Origin: Taenia hydatigena
Lineage: Eukaryota > Platyhelminthes > Cestoda > Cyclophyllidea > Taeniidae
DNA: 64,000 bases
Assembly (NCBI GenBank): GCA_036345935.2
Contig: JADWOT020000002.1
Coordinates: 5,631,756 to 5,695,755 of the forward strand
Direction of reading: 5' to 3'
Shown: in pieces, positions 1 through 13,300 of the stretch
How the letters are laid out: each line of letters opens with the position of its first letter
Position numbering within the stretch: position 1 is the stretch's first letter
Notes under the pieces: generated by a model
What the model was told of the DNA's origin: nothing
Seen by the model: the letters and a program-made list of their open reading frames with translations, nothing else
The model's database searches: none
Made by a program: the position numbers and the translations under genes

Positions 1-22
1 TTGCATCGCAATAGATACATCG

Positions 23-94
23 GCCCTCGGGTGGGCTCGAACAACCAATCTATCAGTTAACAGCCGAACGCACTAACGATTGTGGTGCGAAGAC
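23..94 (-). tRNA. tRNA-Asn(GTT)-like gene, probably decayed
   Basis: Read on the minus strand, this 72-nt stretch folds as a tRNA. The 7-bp acceptor stem pairs fully (two G-U pairs), the anticodon loop CTGTTAA gives anticodon GTT, and the T arm GGTTG-TTCGAGC-CCACC has one mismatch. The sequence resembles animal tRNA-Asn. Signs of decay: the first D-stem base pair is lost, one G of the D-loop GG pair is missing, base 8 is C instead of T, the top anticodon pair is T-T, and the next base is C where Asn tRNAs usually have G. It could be a weak functional gene, a pseudogene or the head of a tRNA-derived SINE. No CCA is encoded, as expected for a nuclear gene. Confidence 0.6.
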
Positions 95-379
95 CTACAC
101 ACATTATCTGCCATGCCACCAAACTGGACACCGCATCGCATTGCAGCGCACTACCACCCACAGGCCTACTCTCGCCCCCATCTCCTACAGCCAGCACATC
201 TTTCACCATCGTCACTACTCCACCATCTCCATCCCCGTTTCCAGCGCATTTGTGCACTCATGCCCAGTGGATGCCGGGTGCACGTGCTTGTGAAAGTGAT
301 GATGAGGCGCGAGCAGCAGCAGCAACAGCAATAGTTAATTGATAGAGCTTTGCGTGCTACGCCGCAAAAATATGCCCTC

Positions 380-452
380 GTCCTCGGATGGGCTCGAACC
401 CTAAACCCTACAGTTAACTGTCGAATACGCTAACCAAATGCATCACTCAGGC
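380..452 (-). pseudogene. tRNA-Asn-like pseudogene (second copy)
   Basis: This is a second tRNA-Asn-like sequence on the minus strand, about 360 bp from the first. The D arm is closer to consensus (ATTTGGTTA loop) and GTT is kept in the anticodon loop CAGTTAA. The universal T33 is replaced by A, the T stem has two mismatches, and the acceptor stem no longer pairs throughout. The internal promoter B box (GGTTCGAGCCC) is intact. I call it a pseudogene or SINE-like copy. Confidence 0.6.
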
Positions 453-600
453 CTACACATATCGTCTGCCATGCCAATAAACTAGGCACCGCACCTCAGT
501 GCTTTGTACGTTGTCTTTATCATTGGGAATTAAAAAAGGGAATGGCATGCGTGTTGGGTGGGGAAGAATGGGGAATCCTTATGAGTGGAGAGAGAGCTTA

Positions 601-825
601 CTGCAAGACATGTGCTGGCATGGCTTTACGCAGATGCACGTTCCTTTCTTCAGTGTCCTTAAGGTAGCACAATTTGCATATTTGGCCTAGGTGGAAGAGC
701 ATTCACCATCTCTAGTCGCATTCATTACTCTGGTGCCAATTTCCCTTGCGCATGTTGAAAGAGACGAGTAGGTGAATTATCTGGATTGCGGCCCAGCAGT
801 CACCACGTATGCTGAAATGGCATGC
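601..825 (+). repeat. diverged dispersed repeat, copy 1 of 2
   Basis: This stretch aligns with 3597-3792. Shared blocks include aagacatgtg, ggctttacg, ttggccta, gagcattcac and cagcagtc, in the same order. Divergence is high, with small indels. No open frame is shared between the copies, so it is probably an old non-coding repeat or a duplicated fragment of unknown origin. Confidence 0.5.
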
Positions 826-3596
826 ATATTCGGATCCCGCGCAAGCGCCGTACCCTACCTGACCTTCCACATTCGTCGTCATTGAAAATATCTCGATCAA
901 ATCCATTTCCACCCGTGCTGTAAATGTGAACTCGATGGCACTCAAATCAATGTATGCGTAAGAACTGGCGTATAGCAATTATTACCAATTTCAAAATATT
1001 TTTAAGCATTGAAAAATTCCTTACATGATTGGTTGGATTGCTTAACCAGCGCCTTCGTATTCCTTTTTAGGTCGGCCGCAAGCAATTTGTTGAGGGGCCG
1101 CATGAGTTGTCAAAACAGGATTACTACACATTTCGTCATCTTTAGTAATATGAATAGTAAAAGATGAAGAGCTACGTTAGCAAGACTAACTCCCCTAAAA
1201 TTGAAGTTGGTTTTGTCCTCAAAAACGCATGCTTATACATGAATCGGAAAGGGGTAAACTCCGTAGTGACTGATCCGATGCCAGCCTTTCACCAAAGATG
1301 TGTTTACTAATGATCTTACAGACGCAATTGCGTATCCGCCTTTAGAAGCGATGTAATGCGCTCTCCTAGTAGCGAACGTCCGCTGACCGCCAGTCACCAA
1401 GAGTGCATTTGTAAAGCATGCATTTCATAAAATAAAGCGCCACTTATAGGCTTTCAAGATCGAGGTCAATTTTACCAAAATTTCCATGCTACAACACTAA
1501 ACCATCGCACTCACGTAAGCCTAAAGGCCTAAGCTTGCATAACTTATAAAATGGGATTGTGATGTGAAAGCACGATTGAACTGATGTGAAGATTCTTTTG
1601 AATTACATTGGCAAGTCATGGAAAATACAAGGTCAATGAGGGGCATAAAAGGTATTCCAATGTAAAGCAGTGTAGTTCTTTAATCTCTCAGCCTTTTGCA
1701 AAATGATTGCACACTCTGTAAGTCACAATGCTGTGAATACTCAAAATTTCCTGTAATTTAATTTGGTTGCCTTTTCAAATAAAATTTGGGATTCCTTTGG
1801 AGAGGTCTTAAGTGTTGTCACCTTGATGTCTGCAGTAATAATCAATCAACATAACAGTAGATATGGCTACCAATAAAATTTTTCTGTTAGACACCCATTT
1901 TTCTACTCTCTTAAATTTTTTCTCTTGCTTTTAGCATTACATCGCTTTGTGAGAATGCTAGTGGCGTTAATAAAGCAAGCATTCGTTTTCGACTGTTGTT
2001 CTATGGACGACCATGCATTTAGATCACTAAAAATGCAGGAAGATGGCCACTAACAATAATTTGCAATAGTAAAGAACGTGCAAGTTAAAGCTACTTATAA
2101 TATCGCAGAACCATTGTCAACTCCAAATCACTCAAGGTTCCCGATAAGAAGCTCCCTCTTGGATGGGTTGTGGCGGGTGATGTCTAATGCGTGCCTACCA
2201 CTCACTCGACTCGACACTGATGCTAAGATCGTTGTGCACTCAAAGTACGACGAGGGTGATTTTTTCCGCACGAGGTCTTTTGTGATGGCCATGGAGATAT
2301 GAGTGAACAGCAGAGGGTGCTAGCCTTGTCACTCAGCACAGTACTTCTGTGTGCTGGGATAGTCAGTAGCCTCCGCCACTGCCTCCGCAATGCGCAAGTT
2401 CTGGTTGTGGGAGGCTCCTTAATGCCTTTAGCAGGCTGCCATCGATGCTTGCCGACGGTGGCAATAATGACGAGGCAGAAAGGACCTGTAGATCGTGTCG
2501 CTAAATAGTTAATGAGAGGTGTTGTGCGCAATATCGCCTCTCTCTACAACTTTGCCTTTATTGTTGCTGCTGCACTTCTTTGGACTTACCGACTGTTGCG
2601 TCATCTTCTCAAATGCGGTAGTTTTTGAGCCATGTCATGTGATTGCCTCTTAATTTACCATTTCGGCCTCGAATGCTAGGACGTGAGATGGAATGGAGGA
2701 GGAGTGTGAGTACTCCTGTAAATACGATCTCTTGCCACTTGGAAGGCATCGCCCACTCTATAGCGCTGATGTATTACGACGGCAAAAGCGCGACATTTGG
2801 TAGCAGGCCTCTGCTTTTGAATGCACCAATCAATCCATTCTTTAATGTCTGCCCAGTAGTTGTTGCCGTGGACATCATTCCTTGTGCAGTCGCCACTAGA
2901 TTAGACTGTCTTATGACTTCCAAACTGATTCTAGATGAAACGTGAAGACGATTATGTGGAGGATAAAGAAGGAGCCTAGCGTTAGTGACTTCAGTCGCTC
3001 GTAAGGTCAGGGTATCAGAGTGGGACCACTTCCATTTTATTTTACGATCCTCAACAAATCCGAAATGTGATTTGGAAGAGGATGTATATGCATGCATTTA
3101 TAGATAATTTAATCCAAGAATGTGCTTTGAAACGTCGCATTTTCTGTATGGTATCTTTTTTCTTAAGTAGCATGGTGTTTCCTCATTGATGGAGCATGAC
3201 ACTGCCTTGACAACTTGGCCTAACACAATTGTGCCCAAGCAGAAGCACGCCCTTCCATTTGTGTAGGCGTAGCAACATCCTTTGAGGTAGTTTCGCTTTC
3301 GCCATTACTATCCGTCAATTTGGGTGGATAGCAGATGCGTTTGCCCCAACCACAAAAAGGGCATAGTTGGCGTAGCGTTGACAAATTGCGTGAAATCGCA
3401 GCCTTGCCGAAATCTGTGCCAGTCACATCGGAAGGTAAGGGTAAATTTTTTTCTATAAAATTCCATTAAAGTGTATGCCTGTGCGATGGTAAGATAATGG
3501 CACATTTAGGCTTACGAGAACTATTCTGTTCCTGCCTGCATAATTTGTGCAATACATTAAATAATGCTTTATATGAGAGGCAAAGTAGGTGATGGG
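826..3596. other. no gene recognised
   Basis: AT-rich, non-repetitive DNA. Open frames are short, overlap on both strands and show no recognisable domain or clear splice-site pairing. I see nothing to annotate. Confidence 0.4.
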
Positions 3597-3792
3597 TGGC
3601 AAGACATGTGCCAGTACGGCTTTACGTACATGCGTGCTCAGGTTGCATAGTTGGCCTATGTGAATGAGCATTCACTGTAATGATTCGCCCCCATCATTCT
3701 AACGCCAACTGCTTCCGCGTATGTCAGAAGGGAAGTAGTCAGTGATCTGCTCCGATGCTCAGCAGTCCTTGTGCAAGGCGAATAGGGCATGC
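3597..3792 (+). repeat. diverged dispersed repeat, copy 2 of 2
   Basis: Partner of 601-825 in the same orientation about 3 kb away, with the same ordered blocks. Beyond aaatggcatgc/aatagggcatgc the two copies no longer align. Confidence 0.5.
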
Positions 3793-6700
3793 GGTTAAGA
3801 TCGAAGGCAAAAACCTTTGTAAAAGTGACAAACGAAGAGGAGGTGGAAGGGTTCGGATCGAGTGCCCTCGGATAGGTAGTTTTCACAGAGTGAACTGTGG
3901 GTCACGTTCTGTGCCGAGACGGCACTGCCTACAAGATGGTCACCCAAGTAACCGCAAGCAATGCCACGAAGAAAACAAACGAGATTAGAGCGTATTACAG
4001 GTGAGGAAAGCAGTGAAAATCCTGCGTTAAATGTACCGCTGACGAATATTGGACGGTGAGCGTCTAACTGCAGCATATCCTAGCTGAAAGGACGAAGGCA
4101 AGCTATTTTGGAAAATGAACAAAGTAACTAGCTGCAGCAGGAGCAAAGGGAGACGAAATGAAGACTATGATTTCATGAAGCTGAGAGTATTATATAAATT
4201 GAAAACACAAGAACTTGTTTGATAGACGTTTGGCTCTCACCAAAGTGGAATAAAAGGAACGAGATTTGGCAGCTGGTTGACGGTGTACTAAATTGGGTGT
4301 AGGACGAAATTGGAAGAAGAGACAGCCAGGTAGGCATATATACATTAATTTATGTGAGAGGTACAAATAGCAGCATCAGTGGTAGGATTCTAAAAGGAAA
4401 CGGTAAATTGGAACTATATGTATGCCACATATGTGTGACGACAAGATAGAACACGCAAATTATGAGGTGAACCAGCATCATTATGGGAGAAAAGCAACTG
4501 TTTTGACAGGTAGTTGTTTAACTTGTGGAGCGACTTAACTTCAGTAAAAAAGTAGAAGTGGATAAAATGAGTGAATGAATGAATGTGCGATTGAATGAAG
4601 GAGGGCGAGGAGGGATTTTGCTAACAGTCTATAAGTGGTGGTGGTAATGGTGGGATTGAAGAGGTGATTGGAGTTGGAATGACTAAATTAGCACTCTGTA
4701 GGTGCATGCAGATAAGTAGGTGGATAGAGGAAGGAAGGGAGTGAATGGCAATGGTACAGGGGAACCTACTGCTAATACTACTACTTGCAGAAGGGAGAAA
4801 TGAAGAAGCAGGAGTGGAAGTTGTGCAAGATATGTGTGAAGAAGGAGTGGCTGTGGAAAGAAGGCAAATAAAGGGAGATAATGGGAACTGCAGGTGGAAA
4901 AGTTTGCGTGGGCAGGTGAGATGAGCGGGTGGGACCTAATCGACTTTACTCAGAGGACGAGAACTGTGAAGTATGACATGCCGAGATGACAGCTTTGTTT
5001 GGAAGAATTGAAGCCAGCTAAATTAAAGACATGTTAGAAATAACAATTTTTTGAAATCCTCAGATAGCCATGAACTTAAAATAACAGTTGCTTCCCAACA
5101 TGGATCTCATGGAAGGCCTTGGTTTAAAATGGAATTTTTTGATGGTGCATGGAGTATGCGACAGATTCTGACAGATAGACTTTGATTTTTCCTTGGTCTG
5201 AAATAAGCGTTTGAGGTTTGATGTTCTGCTTGTCTTCTACTCTTGCAACTACTCCGAGCGCATGGTGCGTACGGTGATTGACACAGTCATGTGTCTATTT
5301 GGAACTTGTATTTTGTCGGCAAGCAAAATAAAAGTGGTCTATTATGTCTGCTGCTAACAAACTAGAAAAAGATTTGACTGGCGTAACAAGTCCTCTAGGC
5401 TTGGAAGCGCCGTTATTAATAATGGAGGCGACGAGTCCTCAGAATCGCAAGCCCATTGTCACCTATCTTGTGTAGGCTAAGGACTTGATAACCGTACTGG
5501 AGAGGCGATATCTAGTTTAGATCCATAGCGCCAGCAACGTTTCACAGCAAAGTAGCATGTAAGTCTGTCGCAATCGCCAGTCGGTCATTTTATAGCTGAC
5601 AATATGAAGATAGTGACGCTTTTCCTTTCACTTGCCTCTGTTTTGGAACGGAGGTTATCTACAAATTTAGGCCGAAGGCCTCATTTTATTGTGAAGAGGT
5701 GAGATGGACATTTAACGTCACAACTCTACACTACCACGCCTTGTCTTCCTTCAGCACCTTAGTTATGCTAAAATTTTGGGGCTGAATACTGACACCACGG
5801 AAACGCTGCTTAGCAGTCACTGCATGGCAAATCCAGAAACGGGTTCATATTCCTAGGACTGTATGAGGACTAGGTCCTGGCAGATTCACAACAGGGGTGG
5901 ATGGATTCCTTGTGAAGGTACGATTTCACCAGTCCACACAATAGGAGTAGTGGTTCCAAACGATGGATCGCCTAAGCAAGGCCTCGTTTTTCTGCTTCTT
6001 TACTGCTGAGCTGCGTTGCATACATTCTGCCTGAATGCTTCGAACCCGTTCATCTCAACTGCATTTGGGAGGATTGTGGCACTCATTCAAATTAATTATT
6101 TTAAAAACCAAGTCAGAGAACAAATTTCAAATCATCATGACCATCAAATCAATCTTTGACGTAAAGAAAACTACGAGTTAAGTAGATCATAGCACCATTT
6201 GCGATTTTTGCTCTAGGTGAAACATACTGCGAGAGTGGTCTATCCCCTCCACCTCTGGCACTTTAAGTACCACCGTCAGCCTCAGGCTTATTTCGAAGCA
6301 GCACACATACACACGTGCTCTTTGCATACCTCACATTCCGACCTTCATCTCCTTGAGGAATTTCAGCCACTTAATCGGGCTTTTTATGTATCTTTACATG
6401 TTGACAAGAGTACACTCATTTGATTCTTTTTGAAAGCAATTCCTCCAACTTATTGCGAAAAGTGGAATGCAGCTACTAGTTTTGTGTTACCGCCATAGCT
6501 ACAGAGGGACCCTACACGATGGGGAGTCGTCCCACCCTTCGCACTTTTATTAATGCTCCATAATTTTGAATAGTGCATTAAACTCTATCCAGCTGGACAT
6601 TTCATGCAGTGCTTTGGAAGTTGCATTAATTATTAGGATAGGTAAACATTCCACTTCGCCACCACTCGGGACTCACGATGTCAGAGCATGGTGAAAGACG

Positions 6701-6879
6701 GTAACTTTTTGTCTTTTTAGGAATGCCGATTTACATGAATAGGAGATGTACAGTAAAAGACAGTTGCTTCATTCTGTTCTTAAAGTCACGGCAGATGGGT
6801 GCATTGATCTACGCTTCATATGCGGTCGCGGCTGGTGGAGCAAAATTTTGGCTGGCCGCATTCATGTCTATATTTCTTT
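3793..6879. other. non-coding, purine-rich stretch with GAAT microsatellite
   Basis: From about 4080 to 4930 the plus strand is rich in G and A, with a short GAAT-type microsatellite near 4570-4600. I find no exon-like open frame. The rest, up to 6879, is ordinary AT-rich sequence. Confidence 0.4.
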
Positions 6880-7550
6880 CTTCCTTGCAGACATTAGTGG
6901 CTCCATTGCTTTTACCATCTAGCACAGATTGGCTGTCCTTTATGCTTTTGCTAAGAAATGCCTAAGTGAGAAAGGCATTTTGTTGTAGTTCGTGTAGGGT
7001 AGGCTGGCTCAATCACTTATGTAGCCTACTATGGCTAAAGCATGCCGCAATCTTTGATGTTTCTTTGCAAAAGTTGATGAAATGACATATTCCTCCCTTC
7101 AGATCATAGATGCTTGGTACGGGAACGTTTAAAGTGGTAATGCCTAGTGGAGCCTGCTTTGGGAACGCGGCATTTTAGTTCCGTTTAAACAGTCCCAGAT
7201 TTTCTTATTTTTCGTTGATTACCAGGTCATATTTTGGGTCGATTCATTAATGCTTCGTAATTCTAAGCAAACTCGTCAACAGGAATATGCGTCCTCATAT
7301 TGATGCTCACTGAATATCTGAGAAAGCTCCTTAAATAAGGATGGACTTCCTAGTACTTACAGTGTCTTCTGATAAAAGGATTGCTGTCAACGGCCTGCCA
7401 TCTAAGTTGTTAACAGTATTTTTACAGGCTCCTTCTCCTCAACGGCATTAGAAGGCCTTCAATCTAGCCAGTATTCGATAAATACAGAGGCCCTAGAGGT
7501 GTGGATACCAAGCAGAAGACTTGATTGGTGTCAAGCCAATGAGGTAATAA
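6880..7550 (+). repeat. diverged duplicated segment U, copy 1
   Basis: Aligns with 8999-9647. Shared blocks include agcacagattggctgtcctttatgct, tcctagtgga-type motifs and the tail cagtgtctt...aacggcctgccatct. The second copy is ordered b-a-b relative to this a-b copy: block b (7360-7550 here) lies both before and after block a there. This suggests an old tandem array with unit loss. Neither copy keeps a shared open frame. Confidence 0.6.
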
Positions 7551-8998
7551 TAGGGCTGCCATTGACCAAATGACGTAACTGGCAGAATTAGTGCTTCTTT
7601 TCATTTAGTACAATCTGATGAATATTTTAAGCTAATCGTCCCAAAGAAGACACGGAAATGAGAAATCTTAGAGCCTTAAAGTCCGCTGTTGTGGTCATAT
7701 TCCACCGAGCAGTCAGAACTCATTCACCAAACATTTGCCTTTCATAATTAAGCATGAGTTATTAGCGAGGCAAATATTGGGCGCTCTTCTTTGGCGGGCT
7801 TAATAGCAAGTTTGACACAAAATAATTGCCTTCGACATCAACGTAGAGCGCGACAAACATGGAAACTTGTGACACTGTGGTACATGATTTTGTTCCAGAT
7901 ATGCTACTCCCATTGTCCAGACATTGCATTTTGTTGCGATGGCTACCATCATGTATGCTTGACGAATGACCGCTTTATTTGCGATTGTTGTTCCTTGAAG
8001 CCACTGTGTTATGAAATACATCCGTGCTTTGGAAGAATAAGTAGCTTTCATTAGCAGCTAATGACAAATGTATTTCTGCAAAGGTTGAATTTCACGATAT
8101 CCTACCGGAATGCAGCACATCAATTGTTCGAAAGGCTGTTAGATTAAACTCAAACGTGATGCACACAAGTCAGGGAAAGTTGCCTTGTTCATGCTGTGGA
8201 GGGTCGAGGCAGCTTGCAGCATTAGACTGCCAATCATATTTTCCTTTAATGATGCCAACAACAATGGTGCTGACTTTTCCACCAAATCCACACCATTTCT
8301 ACATCCGCCGTACAAAGTTATGAGGAATTTAAGCATAATTTGCCGAAATAAACATTAAAAATTGCTAAGCAGGGTAAAATTTGAGAGCGGTGCCATTAGT
8401 GGAGCCAAACGTTACACTTAAATGTAAATCCGTTCAATATGTCCACCATATCTAAAATTGTCTACTCAGCATTAAAACATTTAAGATGTGGCATGTCAAT
8501 AATGGAAGTGCTGATGCATTTAATGATTTGAGCAGACCACATCTCATAGGCCAACACAATGTTTCGTCTGTTAAAGTCCAAAACACAATAAATAACTCAC
8601 CAAATATTACTTTGCCGCATACAATTCTTTGCTGCTTGCTCCTACAGCTAACAGAAATCGAGCAATGGTGGGTAAAATTCGATTAGCAAAAAAGCTTTGG
8701 ATGCGTCGTTGCTGCATGCATGACCCACACAGATTGTCACTCATAATTGTTGCTTGTAAGGAGCGTTTTATACTGTCTTTGATAACATGCGCTTTAGAAA
8801 AAACAGCTTTAAGTCTTAACAATTTATAAAAGGTCTTGTTTTTGGCAGCAGCAACGAAGATGTTAGCGCTGGAGGGTTGTTTTCGTGTTTCCTTTCCGTT
8901 TTGCTTCTTAGTTCTTCAGACTGATGAGCAGCGTTGCAGTTTAGTTAGCGTGGCATGCACGTTCGCCTTCTTTTAACTTGGTTGTTTAAAAATGGAAA

Positions 8999-9647
8999 TG
9001 GACTTCCTGGTATTTACAGCGTTGTCAACGAACTGCCATCTGCGTTGTCAACAATATTACGTAGGTTCCTTCTCCTTGATAAGTGCAGAGGTACTGGAGG
9101 TGTGAACACCAAGCAGAGGACCTAATTTTTGTCAAGCTCCTTTGCTTTCACCACTTAGCACAGATTGGCTGTCCTTTATGCTTGCATTTTGGAATGCCTA
9201 ACTAAGAAAGGCTTTTAGTTGCATTGTATGTAGAGTAAGCTAACTCAATCACTTATATAGCTTGCTATGGCTCAAGCAGCCTGCGATCTCTGATGTTCCA
9301 TTGCGAGAGTTGGTGAGTGGTGTATTTTACTCTTCCGATCATCGATGCTTGGTACGAGAATATTTGAAGTGGTTATGCCTAGTGGAGCCTGATGTGCAAA
9401 CAAGATGTCTTAGTATTGTTTAAGCAGTCCCCATTTTTCTTAATTTTTATTGATTAATTAGTCCCATTTTAAGTCGCTTTGTTAATGCTTTTTAATTCTG
9501 AGCAAACCCGCCAACAGGAATATGTATCCTTATATTGAAGCTCACTGAATACCTAAGAAAGCTCCTTAAATAAGGATAGACTTCCTAGTATTTACAGTGT
9601 CTTTTGTTAAAAGGATTGTTGCCAACGGCCTGCCATCTGAGATGTCA
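8999..9647 (+). repeat. diverged duplicated segment U, copy 2
   Basis: Second copy of the U segment, about 1.5 kb downstream in the same orientation. Bases 8999-9143 match the end of copy 1, 9140-9570 match its body, and 9570-9647 match its end again. Substitutions and small indels are frequent, so the duplication is old. Confidence 0.6.
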
Positions 9648-9980
9648 CCCCCAAACCACACACGCTATTTGCTCTACAGTTCTTCCGATGTCCCCACACC
9701 ATCGCACAGCATTAATCCTCTGCTCGCATTGAGTTAAAGGAGAGATGAATGGGACCATTATTTCGCAGAAGTAAAATTCCTTGTATTCAGCAAAAGAAGC
9801 TGAGACATTTACACACATCCGTATATTTAGATTCGATTCAAAGTGTCTTTTCGCTGCCTTATCTTGGTGATCAAAATGACCATGCATAAAGATGGAGTTT
9901 TTAAGGTAATTACACATTTAAGTCAAATGTATGGGTCATGAAAGACACGACATTGCGTTCTATGCAAGTTTCCACATGCC

Positions 9981-10350
9981 AATGACTAATGATCAGTAAA
10001 CGCTCCTCTGTTCTGGCTTTCGATCCGATAGCGGTGAAGCATTTCTCGTGGATGCATGACACCATGGAAGGGACGCCACAAGTTGTTCAGTTCCTCCCTC
10101 AGAATTGCCAGCATGTGTAGAAGTCGAATGCGCGCATTGACTTAATGGAAATGTCTGGCGAAAGGTCCTGTAGCAATTTGATTGCTCACAAGCTCTACTG
10201 AGTAGTTTAACTAATACAGCAGTGGTGCTTGATTTATGCGGTTTTATTGTGGTCTGACATTTATGAACCACTTTGTCTGCGATGGCGGTAAGAGTAGATG
10301 CAGGTTCTGTGTCATTCCAATAGCTCTAAGAAGGGATACGTAGTACCGCG
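9981..10350 (+). repeat. dispersed repeat X, copy 1
   Basis: This region matches the reverse complement of 22412-22743 and, over its first ~70 bp, the plus strand at 24553-24620. Strong shared blocks with the 22 kb copy are caagttgttcagttcct, cgcattgac and ctgtgtcattccaat. The copies do not share an intact reading frame, so this looks like a transposon relic or another old repeat. No termini or target-site duplications were recognised. Confidence 0.55.
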
Positions 10351-13300
10351 AATACGGTTATTTCAGCAAAATTAGACTACCTTATACCACTAAAGTTGGC
10401 AAGCATTGGTGTTTCCAGCCAAAGAAAATGCGTAATTTTTTGATTTGACATTTATTTCTTAAATATCGTGTGTAAGGGGCCACGCCGTCCATTCATGGGA
10501 GAGAATCAGCTCAGAGCCATTCATCAGATATGCGAGATGCATTCGTTTGCACCCTGTTGTCCCGCAGTGGTAAGACATTTGCTTCGAAGTTGAGTGTGAT
10601 GCTTACAAGATTTGTCAAAGTGTTTCATACGAATACCACTTAACCAGTCATGTGGTGACATTTCTTTTTTCGCAGTGGGAGTCTGAACTCTATTACTACT
10701 TAACCATTTGGACTGAAGTTGGCGATGTGATTGTTTGATGATTTCCCCATGTCCTTCAATCAGATTAAACGGAACCAGTGACTGGAGAGTATTGGTACGC
10801 AACGCGCTTGTCGGGAGGTAGGCAGCGACCGCGTTGCGTGCTGATGTCATCAAACAACATCTTCACACTTATTGAACCAACGTGCCAAAGCAAATCGCCT
10901 AATATGGACCATCAAATGGTACAAGGCGCAGGCGTTTCGGCCTCCTTGAGTACAATATGAACTAAGAGAAGATCTCATAGCATGCTCAGTATCGTTATGC
11001 GAATATCACTAAAAGGTTTTGCGTATTTTTGCGGCAGAAGAACCAATGTGCGCAAGTGTTGAGGGCTTTCACCGTAACTTCACTGCACAAATAATAATCA
11101 AGGAAGCTATTCTGAAGCGAATGTTAAAACCAAGCAAAACGCAAAACTGGATATGAGGCGCGGTTGAAGAAGCATTATTTGCTTTGGATAATAATGGGTG
11201 TGCCAGCAACGTAATTAAATTTGTCTCCGGATGGTATCGTTAGGTATGCAGTTTTCTACTCTTATTAATGAACCATGCACTCATTAGGCGTATCAGCGGA
11301 GATATTGAGACTGATATGCTTGGCGCCGAAGAGGGAACATATGCTGCTGCATAGATAATAGCCACCATTTTATCTGCTCCTTGTGACTATATGTGATGTT
11401 AACAAGTTAGAAGTAAACACAACCGACACTTCCTACGAATTCCTGATTTTTCCCATACATCGAAAACCACACTTTGAATGGCGTTTATCGCCAGAGAAAA
11501 AGAATATTTTCTTCCTTCGATGCATGACATTTCCGTAGCCTCTAATGTGAAGACATCTGCTCGTTTGGCACCCAAAGGCACGTTCAAAGAACCACATAGT
11601 ACTAATTTAAATGAAAGCCTTATTAAAGTCCTGCGTGTGCAGCATGCAATTTATGCAAGCGCGTCTGTGTGATTTGTTTTAATGAGCCGAATAAGAGGTG
11701 GCCTTGAACGCTGTAACAATATTACACGTACTGCACAAACAACTTACGACTTATCAACCGCTTAAGCATCTTTGGCCACTTTTCGCTGATATTAACTACC
11801 GCTATGCAGCACACGAACGGCTTACAGCACTTTCTCAGTTGGTTGTCACACTTTGCAAAGTAACCACGGTGGGGTTCTCAATTCATATACAAGTACAAGC
11901 ATCTTGTTACGTCTGGAAAAAGGTAAAATGGTGGTGAGAAAATGAGCGGTTGGCAGTCGGAGAGTGAGCTGCTAGCAATGATTGATGGGAGTGTTTCACA
12001 GTCAAGAGGCATTCAAACTAGATAGAAATATTTAAGGACTTTCCAGTAGGGTTGAAGTTAGAAGCCTTTGAATCCTTGGTCGCACAGTGTGTGCGAGGTC
12101 GCGCTTCGGCATAAGGCAATCAAATTTCTGGTGTTGGAATATTTAGGATAGTAGGGAATGACCTCTTTGCAATTGGATATTAATTAACTTCCCAGCTTTG
12201 TGCTTTCGCTTGTCGACAGGGCAGACAAGCCACACCGGTTGTCACCCATCCCTTACACACGTCAGCAGCGCACATGCCGTCAAAGTCTTGTGACTTCGTC
12301 TTCCCGTTAGAAAAGACCAGGACGCTGCATCGGTGGTAGCGGAAAGCAAAAGTCACTACAAAGTGAAACGAAATCCCGGACTTAGTAGAATTGCTGAGAG
12401 ACACCATTGCCGTTGGGATCACCTCTCTTCTTATTTGCGCACAAAGCCGATGACTGGTGCGAATCGTCCCATTCATTCATCTAAATTCACTTCAAAATCA
12501 CACACCATTCCCCGGCTAGATGCTCAGACCACCGCAGTCGATGTGCAGCTAAGATGTTCACCTCCTACTTTGCTAACAATTAAGCAATATCTTTGCTACA
12601 GCTTTACAGTGCTCCTTATTCTAAACCCTTCTGCCTGAACTTCATTTGCCTTAACCAGAAATCGGCCGATTCACTTGTTGGGTATCCAACCATCCATCAC
12701 CTCATCTCTTCATTCATTCGCCCTAACTACATATTAAGCATGGTGGCCACACATTTTGACGAACAAGCGTTCAAAATTTGCATCCACAATTTTTCAAGAT
12801 GGTAGTAATAACTTAAGGTCACTAGATTTAGGTCCTTCCTGCATATGAGTATGACCGTGAAAAAAGAGGGCAAAAGCCGGCGCATACGAATTCACAACTA
12901 AAGTAAAGGAGGGCTAGGATTGCTTGAATACCTCCAAGAATGAGCTCTTTATTAACCTCATGGATAATTTTTAAACGCGCAAACTGTAATGGTCTTCTTT
13001 ACATTCCGTTGGCTGAAGGACACTCGAGTGCATGATGAGGGGGTGATGAAATGAGAACACCAGGAATTAAACGTCAGGCAATTCTTCCATGAAATCGCCT
13101 TTCATGTTTCCTTCACTCTCCTTATCATCTTTTATTAACATTCTTTTCTCGAATGAGACCGATTTCTAGATGGTCGAGAGCAACTGGCAGTCTACAATGC
13201 AGATCGGAGAGTAGGACGGTGTAACAGAAAGGAGAATGAGAGGTATTAGATAGGTGGGGGGAGGTGAGAAAGTGAGAAAAAATGGCGATTGTGTTGCTTG

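Larger units (their letters stand above)
23..505 (-). repeat. duplicated unit carrying the tRNA-Asn-like sequences
   Basis: The two tRNA-like sequences share similar DNA on their 5' side (minus-strand sense). Bases 95-150 and 453-505 both contain a ctacacat...ctgccatgcca...aaact...caccgca pattern. The duplication therefore covered the tRNA plus at least ~50 bp of leader, not just the tRNA. The DNA between the copies is not obviously repeated. Confidence 0.55.

Noticed and set aside
313..333. CAG trinucleotide run
   Set aside because: Only a few units, interrupted. Too short to call a microsatellite of interest.
397..412. Telomere-like ccctaaaccctac
   Set aside because: It is part of the second tRNA-Asn-like copy (T-arm and variable loop) and is not repeated.
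12180..12638. Overlapping ~100-codon frames on opposite strands
   Set aside because: Neither has a domain, splice evidence or composition that favours one strand.
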